NCBI RefSeq assembly: GCF_000160135.1
Contig: NZ_GG729938.1
Location: 47,118 to 111,117 of the forward strand
From: Oribacterium sp. oral taxon 078 str. F0262
Lineage (GTDB): Bacteria > Bacillota > Clostridia > Lachnospirales > Lachnospiraceae
DNA: 64,000 nt
Direction of reading: 5' to 3'
Under the pieces are notes generated by a model that was given only the letters and a program-made list of their open reading frames with translations, did not search any database and was not told where the DNA came from. Made by a program: the position numbers and the translations under genes. Numbering within the stretch: position 1 is the first letter of the stretch; the number at the start of each line of letters is the position of its first letter. This document shows, in pieces, positions 45,687 to 55,120 of the stretch.

Positions 45687-46220
45687 ATGCAGAAAAAGAT
45701 GAATATGGGTAACACTTTTGAGAAATGTGGAACATGTAATTGTGAGAAAAATACTCTTACTGCTGAGGATAATGCGATGAAAGTGATTGAGAAAAGTGAA
45801 GACCTTATCAGAAGTGTTTTGGTGGATCTGCTTGACGCTTCTCGCTTGCTTGTACTTGAAAAAATTGAGAAAACAGCGTTTGAAGAAAAAATTGCAGTCA
45901 TGATCGTCATGGATAGGGAGGGTGATTTCTTGGTTATTACAGAAGATGAAGTGGAAGAAAAATATCCGGATAAGGAGTTTTCTGAAGTTGCAGTAATTTC
46001 TGACGGACAGCTGATTGCAGCCTTTGATCCGGATGATGTAGTCACTCTTGGGGATGCAGATTATTTGATCGGACCGATGCTGATTTATGAAATTGATGAG
46101 AATGGAAACGACGTGGATATTGATAAAGACACCATTGGCTGTGCAGTTGATTATGCGTTTTGTAATGAGGTGGAGATTTGCGTGGATGATCAGAATATCC
46201 CGGCATTTCGTCTGATATAA
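45687..46220 (+). CDS. Uncharacterised acidic ICE protein
   Basis: 177 residues from ATG 45687, 7 bp after GGAGGA. CGTCNCEKNTLTAEDNA near the start is a cysteine-containing patch; the rest is acidic (ENGNDVDIDKDTIGC). No family that I recognise. It lies between ParB and the DUF3846 gene and is probably in the same operon. Confidence 0.6.
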   Translation: MQKKMNMGNTFEKCGTCNCEKNTLTAEDNAMKVIEKSEDLIRSVLVDLLDASRLLVLEKIEKTAFEEKIAVMIVMDREGDFLVITEDEVEEKYPDKEFSEVAVISDGQLIAAFDPDDVVTLGDADYLIGPMLIYEIDENGNDVDIDKDTIGCAVDYAFCNEVEICVDDQNIPAFRLI

Positions 46221-46229
46221 GGAGGAGCC

Positions 46230-46937
46230 ATGAAGGAATATGATGTGATGATTAAAGAAACACTTCAGAGAAAAGTAACCGTGGAGGCGAAGTCGCGGTA
46301 TGAAGCAGAACAGATGGTGACGGATGCCTGGAATCATCAGGATTATGTTCTTGGGGCAGAGGATTTTACCGAAGTTTCTTTTGATACGGTGGAGGAACGG
46401 GAGTGTTCTATGCCAAAAGAGAAAATCAAGGTGCTGCTTATACGACCGAATGCATATCCGGAAAAGATTTCGATTGGTACAGAGCTGGAAGATTTGCAGA
46501 AGGCAGTAGGCGGATATATTGAGGTCACTTATCCATTTTCGGAAGAGGTTGGACTTGTTATGAATGAGGAAGGAAAGCTGAATGGATTGTCACTTAACCG
46601 TGCGCTCCGCAGCGAAGATGGGGATGTGTACGATGTAATTGCAGGAGACTTTCTTGTTGTGGGTCTGACGGACGAAAACTTTGGTTCTTTGACACCAGAG
46701 CAGATGGATAAATTTGAGGCTATGTTTCATCAACCGGAGATGTTTGTAAAAATGGGGCGTAGCGTGATGGCCATTCCACTTACGGATGATCAGGTGGAAC
46801 AGCCGTCTGATTCATCGGTACAGGAAGAAGTGAAGAAAGTCCCATTGAATTGGGAGTTTGGGGAAGAAACGGTATCTCTAAATGTGGCAGATTATGCCTA
46901 CGGCGGTGGACTCCATATTGGCATCACCAGCTATTGA
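46230..46937 (+). CDS. DpnD/PcfM + DUF3846 protein with truncated DUF4313
   Basis: 235 residues as read. Residues 1-50 (YDVMIKETLQRKVTVEAKSR, VLGAEDFTEVSF) match the DpnD/PcfM-like fold. About 65-150 (IKVLLIRPNAYPEKISIGTE, LNRALRSEDGDVYDVIAGDF) match DUF3846. From about 215 (VSLNVADYAYGGGLHIGITS) a DUF4313 domain begins, but a TGA at 46,935-46,937 stops it after GITSY. The same frame continues directly with EDGPEPFADMTVNLPAYTLK, so the gene is split by one nonsense codon. GGAGGAGCC precedes the start. Confidence 0.75.
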   Translation: MKEYDVMIKETLQRKVTVEAKSRYEAEQMVTDAWNHQDYVLGAEDFTEVSFDTVEERECSMPKEKIKVLLIRPNAYPEKISIGTELEDLQKAVGGYIEVTYPFSEEVGLVMNEEGKLNGLSLNRALRSEDGDVYDVIAGDFLVVGLTDENFGSLTPEQMDKFEAMFHQPEMFVKMGRSVMAIPLTDDQVEQPSDSSVQEEVKKVPLNWEFGEETVSLNVADYAYGGGLHIGITSY

Positions 46938-46964
46938 GAAGACGGTCCTGAGCCGTTTGCAGAT

Positions 46965-47243
46965 ATGACGGTGAATCTTCCGGCTTATACGCTTAAACCC
47001 AATGAAGCTTTTATTTCCGGTGATATGAGCAGAGATCTTCTGAACTTCATCCAGGAAAATAAGCTGGGTGAAATCCTTTCATTTGAAGGAAAGTCAGGCT
47101 ATGGCAGTTATAAGGCAGTGGCTTTTGATATGGAGAAGCTTAAAGAATTTGATCCAAAAGGAGTATCCAAATTCATGAAGGATCATGGAATGCCTGAAAA
47201 GACCGAACCGGCAAAGAAGAAAAACAAAGATATGGAGCGATAA
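46965..47243 (+). pseudogene. C-terminal part of DUF4313 domain after in-frame stop
   Basis: 92 residues from ATG 46965, in the same frame as the gene above and separated from it only by the TGA at 46,935. LNFIQENKLGEILSFEGKSG and YKAVAFDMEKLKEFDP are the second half of DUF4313. There is no good ribosome site before ATG 46965, so separate translation is doubtful; the region most likely belongs to one 337-residue ancestral gene (46,230-47,243). Confidence 0.65.
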
Positions 47244-47276
47244 GCGCCACTAATTGAATACGGAAGGAGGGTACAG

Positions 47277-47768
47277 ATGCAGGAAGAAATTGAAAACAGA
47301 ACCGTCCATTTGGTAGTCAGTACAACAAAGCTATCTGCGAGAACGATCATTCGTGGCTTCCAGCTGTGGAAGGCTCACCATGAAAAGGCAAAAGCAAAGA
47401 ACGCTGCTGTCAAAGACCTGCCAGCACATGGCAAACAGAGCATTAAGGAACTAATCGGTCAGAACCAGGGAGTGACTAATATTGACATCTCCAAGACGGA
47501 TTTAAAAGGCTTTGAACAGGTGGCTCGTAAATATGGTGTGGACTATGCCATTACGAAAGATAAGGGAGTGATTCCGCCAAAGTATATGGTGTTTTTTAAA
47601 GCTAGAGATGCAGATGCTCTTACCGCCGCATTTACAGAGTTTAGTAATCAGAAAATGAAAAGGCTGGAGAAACCGAGCGTACTCAAGCAGCTTGCGAAGC
47701 TGAAAGAAATGGTGGCAGCCATTATGCCGGATAAGATTCGTTATAAGAGTCAGGAGCGTGATCTATGA
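47277..47768 (+). CDS. PcfB-family (DUF3801) conjugation protein
   Basis: 163 residues. VHLVVSTTKLSARTIIRGFQ, HGKQSIKELIGQNQGVTNID and YAITKDKGVIPPKYMVFFKA are typical of PcfB/DUF3801 proteins encoded just upstream of the type IV coupling protein in Gram-positive ICEs and pheromone plasmids. AGGAGGGTACAG precedes the ATG and its stop overlaps virD4 by 4 bp. Confidence 0.85.
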   Translation: MQEEIENRTVHLVVSTTKLSARTIIRGFQLWKAHHEKAKAKNAAVKDLPAHGKQSIKELIGQNQGVTNIDISKTDLKGFEQVARKYGVDYAITKDKGVIPPKYMVFFKARDADALTAAFTEFSNQKMKRLEKPSVLKQLAKLKEMVAAIMPDKIRYKSQERDL

Positions 47769-48070
47769 GCAATAAGACGAGAAAGCTTTTGATTCTGAGT
47801 CTGCCATATATCTTGTTAAGCCTATTTGCTACGAATTTGGCAGAAGCGTGGAGAATTGCTGAGGGGATGAATATGTCAGCCAGGATACTTTCTTTTATGA
47901 CAATGATTGGCATAGCATTCCAAAATCCCTTACCGAGTATCTATCCTACAGATTTGCTGTTTGGGTTACTGTGTGGTGCGGCTATTCGAATTGCCGTTTA
48001 TCTGAAAGGCAAAAATGCTAAGAAGTATCGTCACAATGTAGAGTATGGTTCTGCTCGCTGGGTTGCATAA
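47765..48070 (+). pseudogene. VirD4/TraG coupling protein, N-terminal fragment
   Basis: The first 99 residues of the type IV coupling ATPase are native: a membrane helix near residues 8-25, a second around 60-80 and then KYRHNVEYGSARW. After codon W (48,057-48,059 region) the frame enters inserted DNA and stops within 8 bases of the junction. The continuation GTAKDIEPFIDPEF is found at 55,219, so the gene was cut by the 7.16-kb element. Confidence 0.85.
48059..48062. other. attL crossover of inserted element 1 (TGGG)
   Basis: TGGG at 48,059-48,062 is the last sequence shared with the right junction at 55,216-55,219. Upstream is virD4 and downstream (TTGCATAATA) is element DNA. Confidence 0.75.
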
Positions 48071-48120
48071 TATTAACTGAACAGGAGTGATATATAGACA
48101 CAAAAAAGGAGGATAACGCC

Positions 48121-49959
48121 ATGATGGAATATGCAACCAAAATCACTGCGCTATACTCCCGCCTTTCAGTTGGTGATGAGGATAGGGACGGCGGCGAAAG
48201 CAACAGTATTGTAAATCAAAAGGCATTTTTAGAGCGATATGCAAGACAGCATAAGCTTATGAATATTCATCACTATATCGACGATGATGAAAGCGGTAGG
48301 TTCTTTGACCGCTCCGCCTATACACAGATGATAAGCGATGTGGAAAACGGTAAAATCGGCATTGTCATTATGAAAGATATGACAAGATGGGGACGAGATT
48401 ATCTCCAAGTAGGAAATGCGATGGAGATATTCCGTAGAAACAATGTACGCTTTATTGCCATCAACAACGGTATCGACAGTAAAGACCAAAATACATTGGA
48501 ATTTGCCCCATTTATCAATATCATGTCAGAGTGGTATGCAAGAGACATCAGCAAGAAAGTAACAACAGGCATTAAGACCAAAGGAGCAAGCGGAAAGCCA
48601 GTTGCAACAGAAGCCCCTTACGGCTATATAAAAGACCCTAACAACAAAGATTTTTGGATAGTCGATAAAGAAGCTGCCGAAGTCGTAAAACTCATTTTTA
48701 GACTGTTTATGGATGGGAAAAACAGAAATCAGATAGCCGTTTACTTGAAAGATAAAGAAATACTAACCCCGACCTTTTATATGAAACAGCAAGACAGAGG
48801 AACGGCGAAAAACAGAAAGCTGAATGAAGAAAACCGCTATAACTGGAACAAAGCAACCTTAACACGCATACTGAAAAGACAGGAGTATTGTGGCGATGTA
48901 GTCAACTTCAAAACTGAAAAGCATTATAAAGATAAGCGAAACCATTATGTAGATAAAGACAAGTGGCAAATAATCCCTGATGTACACGAACCAATCATAG
49001 ATAGAAGTACCTATGAAAATGTACAACGGATATTAAAAAATGCACCGGTAAAAAGACCAAACGGAGATGGAGAAATCTACCCATTATCGGGACTGATGTA
49101 CTGTAAAGATTGCGGTACAAAAATGCACATACGCACCATACACAAGAACAATAAGGTACAGCATGTAACCTATTGCAGTGAATATGCCAAAGGAAAAGCT
49201 AAGCACCCTAAATGCCATTCTCCACATCGCATTGATGTCGATGATGTGATGGAAAATCTAACAGAGGTTTTGCGAAAGATAGCAAAGTATTCATTAGCAA
49301 ATAAAGGAGAATTTGAGGTATTGGTAAAAAGCAGTCTTGCAAAAGAACAGACCGAAGAAGTAGTGAAACAGAAAAAGCGTATCCCGCAAATTACAGACCG
49401 AATGGAACAGATAGAAAGAGTTATGAATAAGCTGTATGAGGACAATGCACTGGGCAATATCGAAAGGGAACGCTATGAATTACTATCAAGGAAGTATGCA
49501 GAAGAATATTACAGCTTAAAAGCAGAACAAGAGAAAATAGAGGAACACTTATCTGAATTTGAAAATGCCAACCAAAGAGCAAAGAACTTTATCAAACTTG
49601 CAGAAAGCTATTCAGACTTTGAAGAACTTACCTCTACCGCCATCAATGAATTTATCAGTAAAATTGTAGTGCATGAGCGAGATGTTAAAAGAGCAAAATA
49701 TGCGGTTCAGCGAATAGAAGTGTATTTCAACTATATCGGAAAATTTGAAAATGAACTCACAAAAGATATAGAGCCGACAGAACAGGAAATGATACAGATG
49801 AGAGAAGAAATAGAAGAAGCCAAGAAAGAAAAATCAAGAGCATATCATAGGGCATATTCCAAAGATTATAGAGCTAAAAATATTGAAAAATTCAGAGAGT
49901 ATGAACGGATAAAAGCACGAGAATACAGGGCAAGAAAGAAGCTACAAGCGACAACCTAA
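48121..49959 (+). CDS. Large serine recombinase of element 1 (TnpX-like)
   Basis: 612 residues. The resolvase catalytic domain has ITALYSRLSVGDEDRDGGES with the nucleophile serine in YSRLS (about residue 13). A recombinase domain follows (APYGYIKDPNNKDFWIVDKE). The zinc ribbon is CKDCGTKMHIRT near residue 328 with further CSEY and CHSP cysteines. Then a coiled coil and a DUF4368-like basic tail. It should excise and integrate the element through a short GG-type core. AAAAAAGGAGGATAACGCC precedes the ATG. It is intact. Confidence 0.93.
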   Translation: MMEYATKITALYSRLSVGDEDRDGGESNSIVNQKAFLERYARQHKLMNIHHYIDDDESGRFFDRSAYTQMISDVENGKIGIVIMKDMTRWGRDYLQVGNAMEIFRRNNVRFIAINNGIDSKDQNTLEFAPFINIMSEWYARDISKKVTTGIKTKGASGKPVATEAPYGYIKDPNNKDFWIVDKEAAEVVKLIFRLFMDGKNRNQIAVYLKDKEILTPTFYMKQQDRGTAKNRKLNEENRYNWNKATLTRILKRQEYCGDVVNFKTEKHYKDKRNHYVDKDKWQIIPDVHEPIIDRSTYENVQRILKNAPVKRPNGDGEIYPLSGLMYCKDCGTKMHIRTIHKNNKVQHVTYCSEYAKGKAKHPKCHSPHRIDVDDVMENLTEVLRKIAKYSLANKGEFEVLVKSSLAKEQTEEVVKQKKRIPQITDRMEQIERVMNKLYEDNALGNIERERYELLSRKYAEEYYSLKAEQEKIEEHLSEFENANQRAKNFIKLAESYSDFEELTSTAINEFISKIVVHERDVKRAKYAVQRIEVYFNYIGKFENELTKDIEPTEQEMIQMREEIEEAKKEKSRAYHRAYSKDYRAKNIEKFREYERIKAREYRARKKLQATT

Positions 49960-50039
49960 AATTAAATATCAATCAAAATGAAAAGAGGTTTCTTAATTGC
50001 AGGAAATCTTTTTTTGTGCAAGTAAAAAGGAGGAATTGA

Positions 50040-50237
50040 ATGACAGAAAAACAAGAAGCACAGAACGATAAAATACAGACAGTAAAAGAACAGACCATAC
50101 CCCAGAAGCCGAACAATATCATGATAAAAAAGATTAGAGGAAAAACTTTTGTAACAGAGATATATTTTGACCCAAACAGTAAGGATACATTTCAAGATAA
50201 GCTGTTAAAGGTAGTGAAATCGGAGCGGAAAGAATAG
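50040..50237 (+). CDS. TnpW-like transposon-encoded protein
   Basis: 65 residues. NNIMIKKIRGKTFVTEIYFD and DTFQDKLLKVVKSE match the small TnpW family that follows TnpX in Tn4451-type elements; its role in transposition is unknown. AAGGAGGAATTGA precedes the ATG. Confidence 0.75.
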   Translation: MTEKQEAQNDKIQTVKEQTIPQKPNNIMIKKIRGKTFVTEIYFDPNSKDTFQDKLLKVVKSERKE

Positions 50238-50249
50238 ACAAAATGAGAT

Positions 50250-50278
50250 CAGTAAATCAAATCGGTTTACTGTTTTTT
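50250..50278 (+). terminator. Terminator after tnpW (repeat copy 1)
   Basis: CAGTAAATC (50250-50258), 5-nt loop, GGTTTACTG, then TTTTTT. An almost identical structure ends the element cargo at 55,123-55,151. Confidence 0.85.
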
Positions 50279-50309
50279 CTTTACTAAAAATCAGAAAGGA
50301 GAACAGAAA

Positions 50310-50630
50310 ATGAAAAATATAGATGAAAAAATCTTAATGGCAGAAGAGGAAATTAAGCAGTTACAAAACAAAAGAAAAAAACTCATCAGTCAGCAGAAAC
50401 AGGAAGAACGAAAGAAAAGAGATAAAAGGCTTTATGAAAAAGGAGCAGTTTTTGAAAGTATCTTTAACGAAAGCAAGGATTTTACCAAAGATGAATTTTA
50501 TCAGCTAATTACATTCCCAAATATCAAAGAAGCGATAAATGAAAAAATCCTAAAAATCATGGAGAAAAGAGAAAAAACGGAAGAAGAAAACATAGAAAAA
50601 CAAGAGAAAGTAACGGAAACAGAGCAGTAG
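50310..50630 (+). CDS. DUF3847-family element protein
   Basis: 106 residues. EEEIKQLQNKRKKLISQQKQ forms a coiled coil and RRDKRLYEKGAVFES-like sequence (RDKRLYEKGAVFESIFNE) is the DUF3847 signature. It lies just upstream of the oriT-like region and the relaxase, which fits an accessory mobilization role. Confidence 0.75.
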   Translation: MKNIDEKILMAEEEIKQLQNKRKKLISQQKQEERKKRDKRLYEKGAVFESIFNESKDFTKDEFYQLITFPNIKEAINEKILKIMEKREKTEEENIEKQEKVTETEQ

Positions 50631-50819
50631 TCCCTTGTTTACAAGGGCGCACATATACACCTTAACAGGTGCGTGCGTTCTCCGAAGGCTCTTAGCAGAG
50701 GGCATATCAGCTAACGCTGATACAGGGGAGCTACACTCCCCTACGGAAATAAATTTCCTACCCCTTGTGTACTTCCCAAAAGAAATCGGATAAAAAGCTA
50801 TCCGATTTCTTTAGGAAGT
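50631..50819 (+). other. Candidate oriT of element 1
   Basis: Between DUF3847 and the relaxase are four hairpins: CCCTTG-TTTA-CAAGGG near 50,632-50,647, GTATCAGC-type repeat TATCAGC-TAAC-GCTGATA near 50,704-50,722, GGGGAG-CTACA-CTCCCC near 50,725-50,741, and a near-perfect long stem 50,771-50,819 (ACTTCC...AGAAATCGGATA with TATCCGATTTCT...GGAAGT). Inverted repeats directly ahead of a MobA/MobL gene are where oriT lies in related elements; nic is not identified. Confidence 0.5.
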
Positions 50820-50871
50820 CTTATTCATCGCCACACCAAAGTATCAGAGAAACGAAAGGAGGTGTTCCCTT

Positions 50872-52351
50872 ATGGCGATATATCATCTCAGTATCAAAAT
50901 TATCTCAAGAGGCAAAGGCAAGAGTGCAGTTGCGTGCAGTTGCAGCTTCCGCCTATCGAAGTGGCGAAAAGATAAAAAATGAATATGACGGCATAGTCCA
51001 CGACTTTACAAGAAAAGGCGGAATAGCCCATACTGAAATTCTATTACCACAAAATGCACCACAGGAATTTTCAGACAGAGGAACATTATGGAACAGTGTC
51101 GAGAAAATAGAAAAAAGTAAAAACTCACAGCTTGCAAGAGAAATTGAAGTTGCTCTACCTAAAGAATTAGACCGAGAAAAACAAATAAATCTTGTAAGAG
51201 AATATGTAAAAGAAAATTTTGTAGAAGTCGGTATGTGTGCCGATATTGCATTACACGATAAAAATGACGGAAATCCACATGCACATATCCTACTAACCAT
51301 GCGACCACTAAACGAAGATACAACATGGGGAGCAAAATCAAAAAAGGAATATATCCTTGATGAAAACGGAGAAAAAGTAAAACTAAAAAATGGAAATTTC
51401 AAAACAAGAAAAATAGATACAGTCGATTGGAACAAGCAAGACAAGGCAGAGCATTGGCGAAAAGCATGGGCAGACATTACAAATAAATATCTTGAAGAAA
51501 ACAGCATATATGATAAAGTTGACCATCGTTCTTATCAAAGACAGGGCATAGAACAAATACCGACCATTCATTTAGGAGTATCAGCAAGTCAAATGGAAAA
51601 GAAAGGCATAGCCACAGACAGAGGAAATAGAGGAAATATCAACCGAGAAATCAAACATCAAAATGCGATTTTAAGAGAAATCTCAAGAAGAATAAAAGCA
51701 TTACTAAATTGGATAAGAGGAATAGGCAAAGAAGAAAAAACAGAAAACGAAAATATAAAGTCCACCTTCACACCCAAAGAAAATCTGTTATCAGTTTTTG
51801 AAAATCTTATCCGTAAAAATGCAGATAAGAATAATGCAGGCTTAGAAAAATATATTGAGAGTTATCAGCTACTCAAAGAGAAAAATATCACTTCCGTATC
51901 TGAACTGAAAGAAAGCATGGTTACTTTAAGAGATAAGAATTACAAGACCACAAGAACTATTAAAGATACCGAAAAGAAGATTGATGAAAAAACACAACTT
52001 ATCGACCAAGCAGAGAAATATTTGAAGCATAAGGACATCTACAAAGCCTATACCAAACTAAAGAAAAATAAACAGGATACTTTCTACAATGAACATACCG
52101 CAGAGATTATTTTATTTGAAAGTGCAAGGAAGTATTTGAAAGAACATTTAGGCGAAAGCAAATCCTTAAATATATCCAAATTGAAATTGGAAGTAACAGC
52201 CTTGAAGAAAGAAAAAGATAGTCTGTATTCTCAAATCATAGACCTACGGAAAGAAGTGGAACAAGCTGAAAGTGTTAGAAGCTGTATAGAGAATTTGCAA
52301 CAAGAAAACAGAGAAATAACACAGGCAAAGAAACAAGAATTAGAGCTATAA
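50872..52351 (+). pseudogene. MobA/MobL relaxase, frameshifted
   Basis: ATG 50872, behind AAAGGAGGTGTTCCC, starts the usual MAIYHLSIKIISRGKGKSAV. The frame is then lost because GTGCAGTTGC is present twice in tandem (50924-50933 and 50934-50943). The rest (AASAYRSGEKIKNEYDGIVH, the HUH motif GNPHAHILLTMRPL near residue 145, YQRQGIEQIPTIHLG, long coiled-coil C-terminus) lies in the next frame. Deleting one copy of the 10-mer restores a protein of about 490 residues. The relaxase would nick oriT; as read it is inactive unless frameshifting or a sequencing error is involved. Confidence 0.85.
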
Positions 52352-52417
52352 AACTAAGTAAAAATATGATAAAATATTCAAGATATTAAGTGAAACAAAT
52401 TGGAAGTTGTGTAGGTG

Positions 52418-53203
52418 ATGAATATGATATTTCATGAATTTGGTGATAAAAATTTTCCACATATATTATTGATACATGGCGGAGGTAATTCCTGGTGGAA
52501 TTATCTTCGGCAGGCTCAAATGTTATCCGATAAATACCATGTAATTTTACCAACACTTAATGGTCATGGAGAAGAATATCAAAAAGATTACATTTCAACT
52601 GAAGATTCTGCACTGCAAATTATGGATTATATAAAGAATAATTGTGATGGGAAATTGTTTGCTGTGGGTGGCGTTTCTCTGGGCGGTCAAATTGCAATTG
52701 AGTTATTGTCATTAGATAGTGATATAGCTCATAAAGCAATAATAGATGGGAGTATTTGTATTCCTCAACCCAAATTAGCAAGAATTAATATAGTTATTGT
52801 AAAGTTATTTGGAAAACTTATGTTTAGCAAAGTAGCATGCAAAATCCAGTTGAGTTTAATGAAAAAAATGTATCCCAATATGGCTTATCCAGAAGAAATA
52901 GAAAATTACTATATGGAGGATATGCCAAGGATTCCCATTAAAACATTAGTTACTATGTACCAAACATATATGGGAAGATATACACTTAAAAATGCTATTA
53001 CAGAAAGTAAAGCACAGGTTTTATATATTTATGGTGAAAAAGAAATGAGTTGCGTTAAGGAGTCGGCTAAGCTATTTAAGGAAATGCATCCCAATTGTAC
53101 TCTGTATGAAGCTAAAGGTTATAATCATGGATATTTATCAGCTTATCTACCTTTAGAGTGGATGGCTCTGGTTAATCCATTTTTGAAAAACAATATTTAT
53201 TAA
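52418..53203 (+). CDS. Alpha/beta hydrolase, element cargo
   Basis: 261 residues. ILLIHGGGNSWWNYLRQAQM holds the oxyanion loop, VGGVSLGGQIAIELLS the nucleophile elbow Ser (about residue 88), and KGYNHGYLSAY the catalytic His; YIYGEKEMSCVKES would supply the acid. It has no signal peptide. The substrate is unknown. GTAGGTGATGAAT precedes alternative ATGs at 52,418 and 52,424. Very AT-rich compared with the next cargo gene, suggesting separate origin. Confidence 0.75.
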   Translation: MNMIFHEFGDKNFPHILLIHGGGNSWWNYLRQAQMLSDKYHVILPTLNGHGEEYQKDYISTEDSALQIMDYIKNNCDGKLFAVGGVSLGGQIAIELLSLDSDIAHKAIIDGSICIPQPKLARINIVIVKLFGKLMFSKVACKIQLSLMKKMYPNMAYPEEIENYYMEDMPRIPIKTLVTMYQTYMGRYTLKNAITESKAQVLYIYGEKEMSCVKESAKLFKEMHPNCTLYEAKGYNHGYLSAYLPLEWMALVNPFLKNNIY

Positions 53204-53265
53204 TAAAACCTAAACCTAAATTATAAAGTTATATGACAAATTTGAATTTACCGAGGTAACATAGA

Positions 53266-54665
53266 ATGAAAAAGATGAGAGCAATAGTGGAAAAAGGGCG
53301 CTCAGGTGTTCCAAGACCGTTGTTTTTGATTTTGATGACCATTTTTCTTCTGACTGGTTGTTTGGTAAATACTGCCGGTTCAGTGCAAGAGGTCGAGAGC
53401 TATCATCAGATCGATCAAGATATGGCAAAGCAGATGATGACCCGGGATGACGGGCATGTGATTGTAGATGCCCGCAGGCAAGATGAATACGATGCAGGCC
53501 ATATTCCTGGCGCAATTCTAATTCCAAATGAGAGCATTGAAGCGGAGCGGCCGGAAGAACTCCCGGATCTGGATCAGATCATCCTGATTTACTGCCGAAG
53601 CGGGAACAGATCCAAGCAAGCAGCGCAAAAGCTTGCGGACATGGGATATACCAACATCTACGAATTCGGCGGGATCAACACCTGGTCCGGAGAGATCGTG
53701 ACAGGAGAAACTACTATGGAGATACCGGAGAATATAAAAACAATCTATCTTGCAGGCGGCTGCTTCTGGGGAACGCAGAAGTTCTTTGATCAGTTTGTCG
53801 GCGTAATCCGAACAGAAGCAGGTTATGCAAACGGACCTGACGAAGCTCCGACCTATCAGGACGTCTGTAACAGCAGCGGGCATGCCGAGACAGTGCGGGT
53901 CGACTATGACCCTGCTGTAATTTCTCTGACTGATTTGCTGAATTACTATTTCATGGTGATCGATCCGCTCTCTGTAAACAAACAGGGCAATGATCGAGGC
54001 ATCCAGTACCGGACGGGGATCTATTATACGGAAGAAGACCAGCTTCCGGAAATCGAAGCGGTTTATCGGGCGGAGGAAGAGAAAGCCGGAGCCAGGCTTG
54101 CTGTTGAACTGCTTCCGTTGGAAAACTTCTTCCCCGCAGAAGAGTATCACCAGAAGTATCTGGACAAGAATCCCGGCGGCTACTGCCATATCCCGCGCAG
54201 TTACTTTGATCTTCAGCAAAACAGCGCAGAAGAATCTGCAGATGAACTTCGGGTGCGGATCGGCGATTTGGCCTTTGAGGTCACACAGCACGCCGCCACG
54301 GAGTACGCCTTCACCGGCGAGTATGACGACTTCTTTGAAAAGGGCCTTTATGTCGACATTGTCAGCGGCGAACCGCTCTTTACATCCATGGACAAGTATA
54401 GTATAATTCCGGGTGTGGCTGGCCGGCGTTCACCAGGCCGATCGCGGAAGATGCTGTCACTGAGGCCGTGGACACTTCACATGGTATGGTCCGGACGGAA
54501 GTGCGCAGCAGCGGCGCGGATTCCCATCTGGGTCACGTGTTCAACGATGGTCCCCGCGAGTCCGGCGGGCTGCGTTATTGCATCAACTCGGCAGCTCTTA
54601 GATTCATTCCCTACGATGAACTGGAAGAACAAGGGTATGGGGAGTATCGGAAGCTCTTTGAGTAA
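53266..54665 (+). pseudogene. Rhodanese-MsrA-MsrB lipoprotein, frameshifted in MsrB
   Basis: Lipoprotein signal with lipobox LLTGC near residue 28. Rhodanese domain at about 45-140 with active loop YCRSGNRS. MsrA at about 160-325 with [11 protein letters not shown], the EAGYANG and YDP motifs and GYCHIP. MsrB starts near 335 ([20 protein letters not shown]) but a 5-bp tandem duplication, AGTAT twice at 54,395-54,404, shifts the frame after DKY. The remainder ([20 protein letters not shown], then [14 protein letters not shown] with the catalytic Cys) is in the other frame to 54,665. The intact form would reduce both methionine sulfoxide isomers outside the cell. Rhodanese and MsrA may still be made. 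Confidence 0.85.
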
Positions 54666-54701
54666 GAATAATCAAAAATCAATACAAGGAGGCATATAGC
54701 A

Positions 54702-55055
54702 ATGGAAGAAAAAAGAATCTATGAAATGGACATGGTAAAACAAGAAGACAAAAAAGCTGCAAAGAAAACACCTTTTTACCAAACAGAATCTACAGGAGGG
54801 TCGGTGTGGGTGATTAAACCGGGACAAACCTTGCAGAAGCACCGTCACCACAATTCTGATGATATCTGGATCATTTTACAGGGAGAAGGAATATTCTATC
54901 CCGAACCGGATAAAGAGATTCCCTTAAAAAAAGGACAGGTTATCGTTTCTCCTAAAGGTGCATGTCACGGCGCAATGAACACAGGAACAGAGGATATAGT
55001 TTTTGTGAGTATCGTTGCACCGGTTCCGGCAGATTATGATCCTATAGGCGAATGA
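54702..55055 (+). CDS. Cupin-domain protein
   Basis: 117 residues, a single cupin barrel. Motif 1 is KHRHHNSDDIWIILQGEG (metal His residues), motif 2 is PKGACHGAMNTG. No signal peptide. It follows the Msr gene by 36 bp behind CAAGGAGGCATATAGCA, so it is likely co-transcribed. The ligand is not known. Confidence 0.8.
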   Translation: MEEKRIYEMDMVKQEDKKAAKKTPFYQTESTGGSVWVIKPGQTLQKHRHHNSDDIWIILQGEGIFYPEPDKEIPLKKGQVIVSPKGACHGAMNTGTEDIVFVSIVAPVPADYDPIGE

Positions 55056-55120
55056 AATACATTTTTTTGAATGTGTTTTGATAAATTCCAGTTTGTCTAA
55101 TTGAATAGAACAATTTTAGA

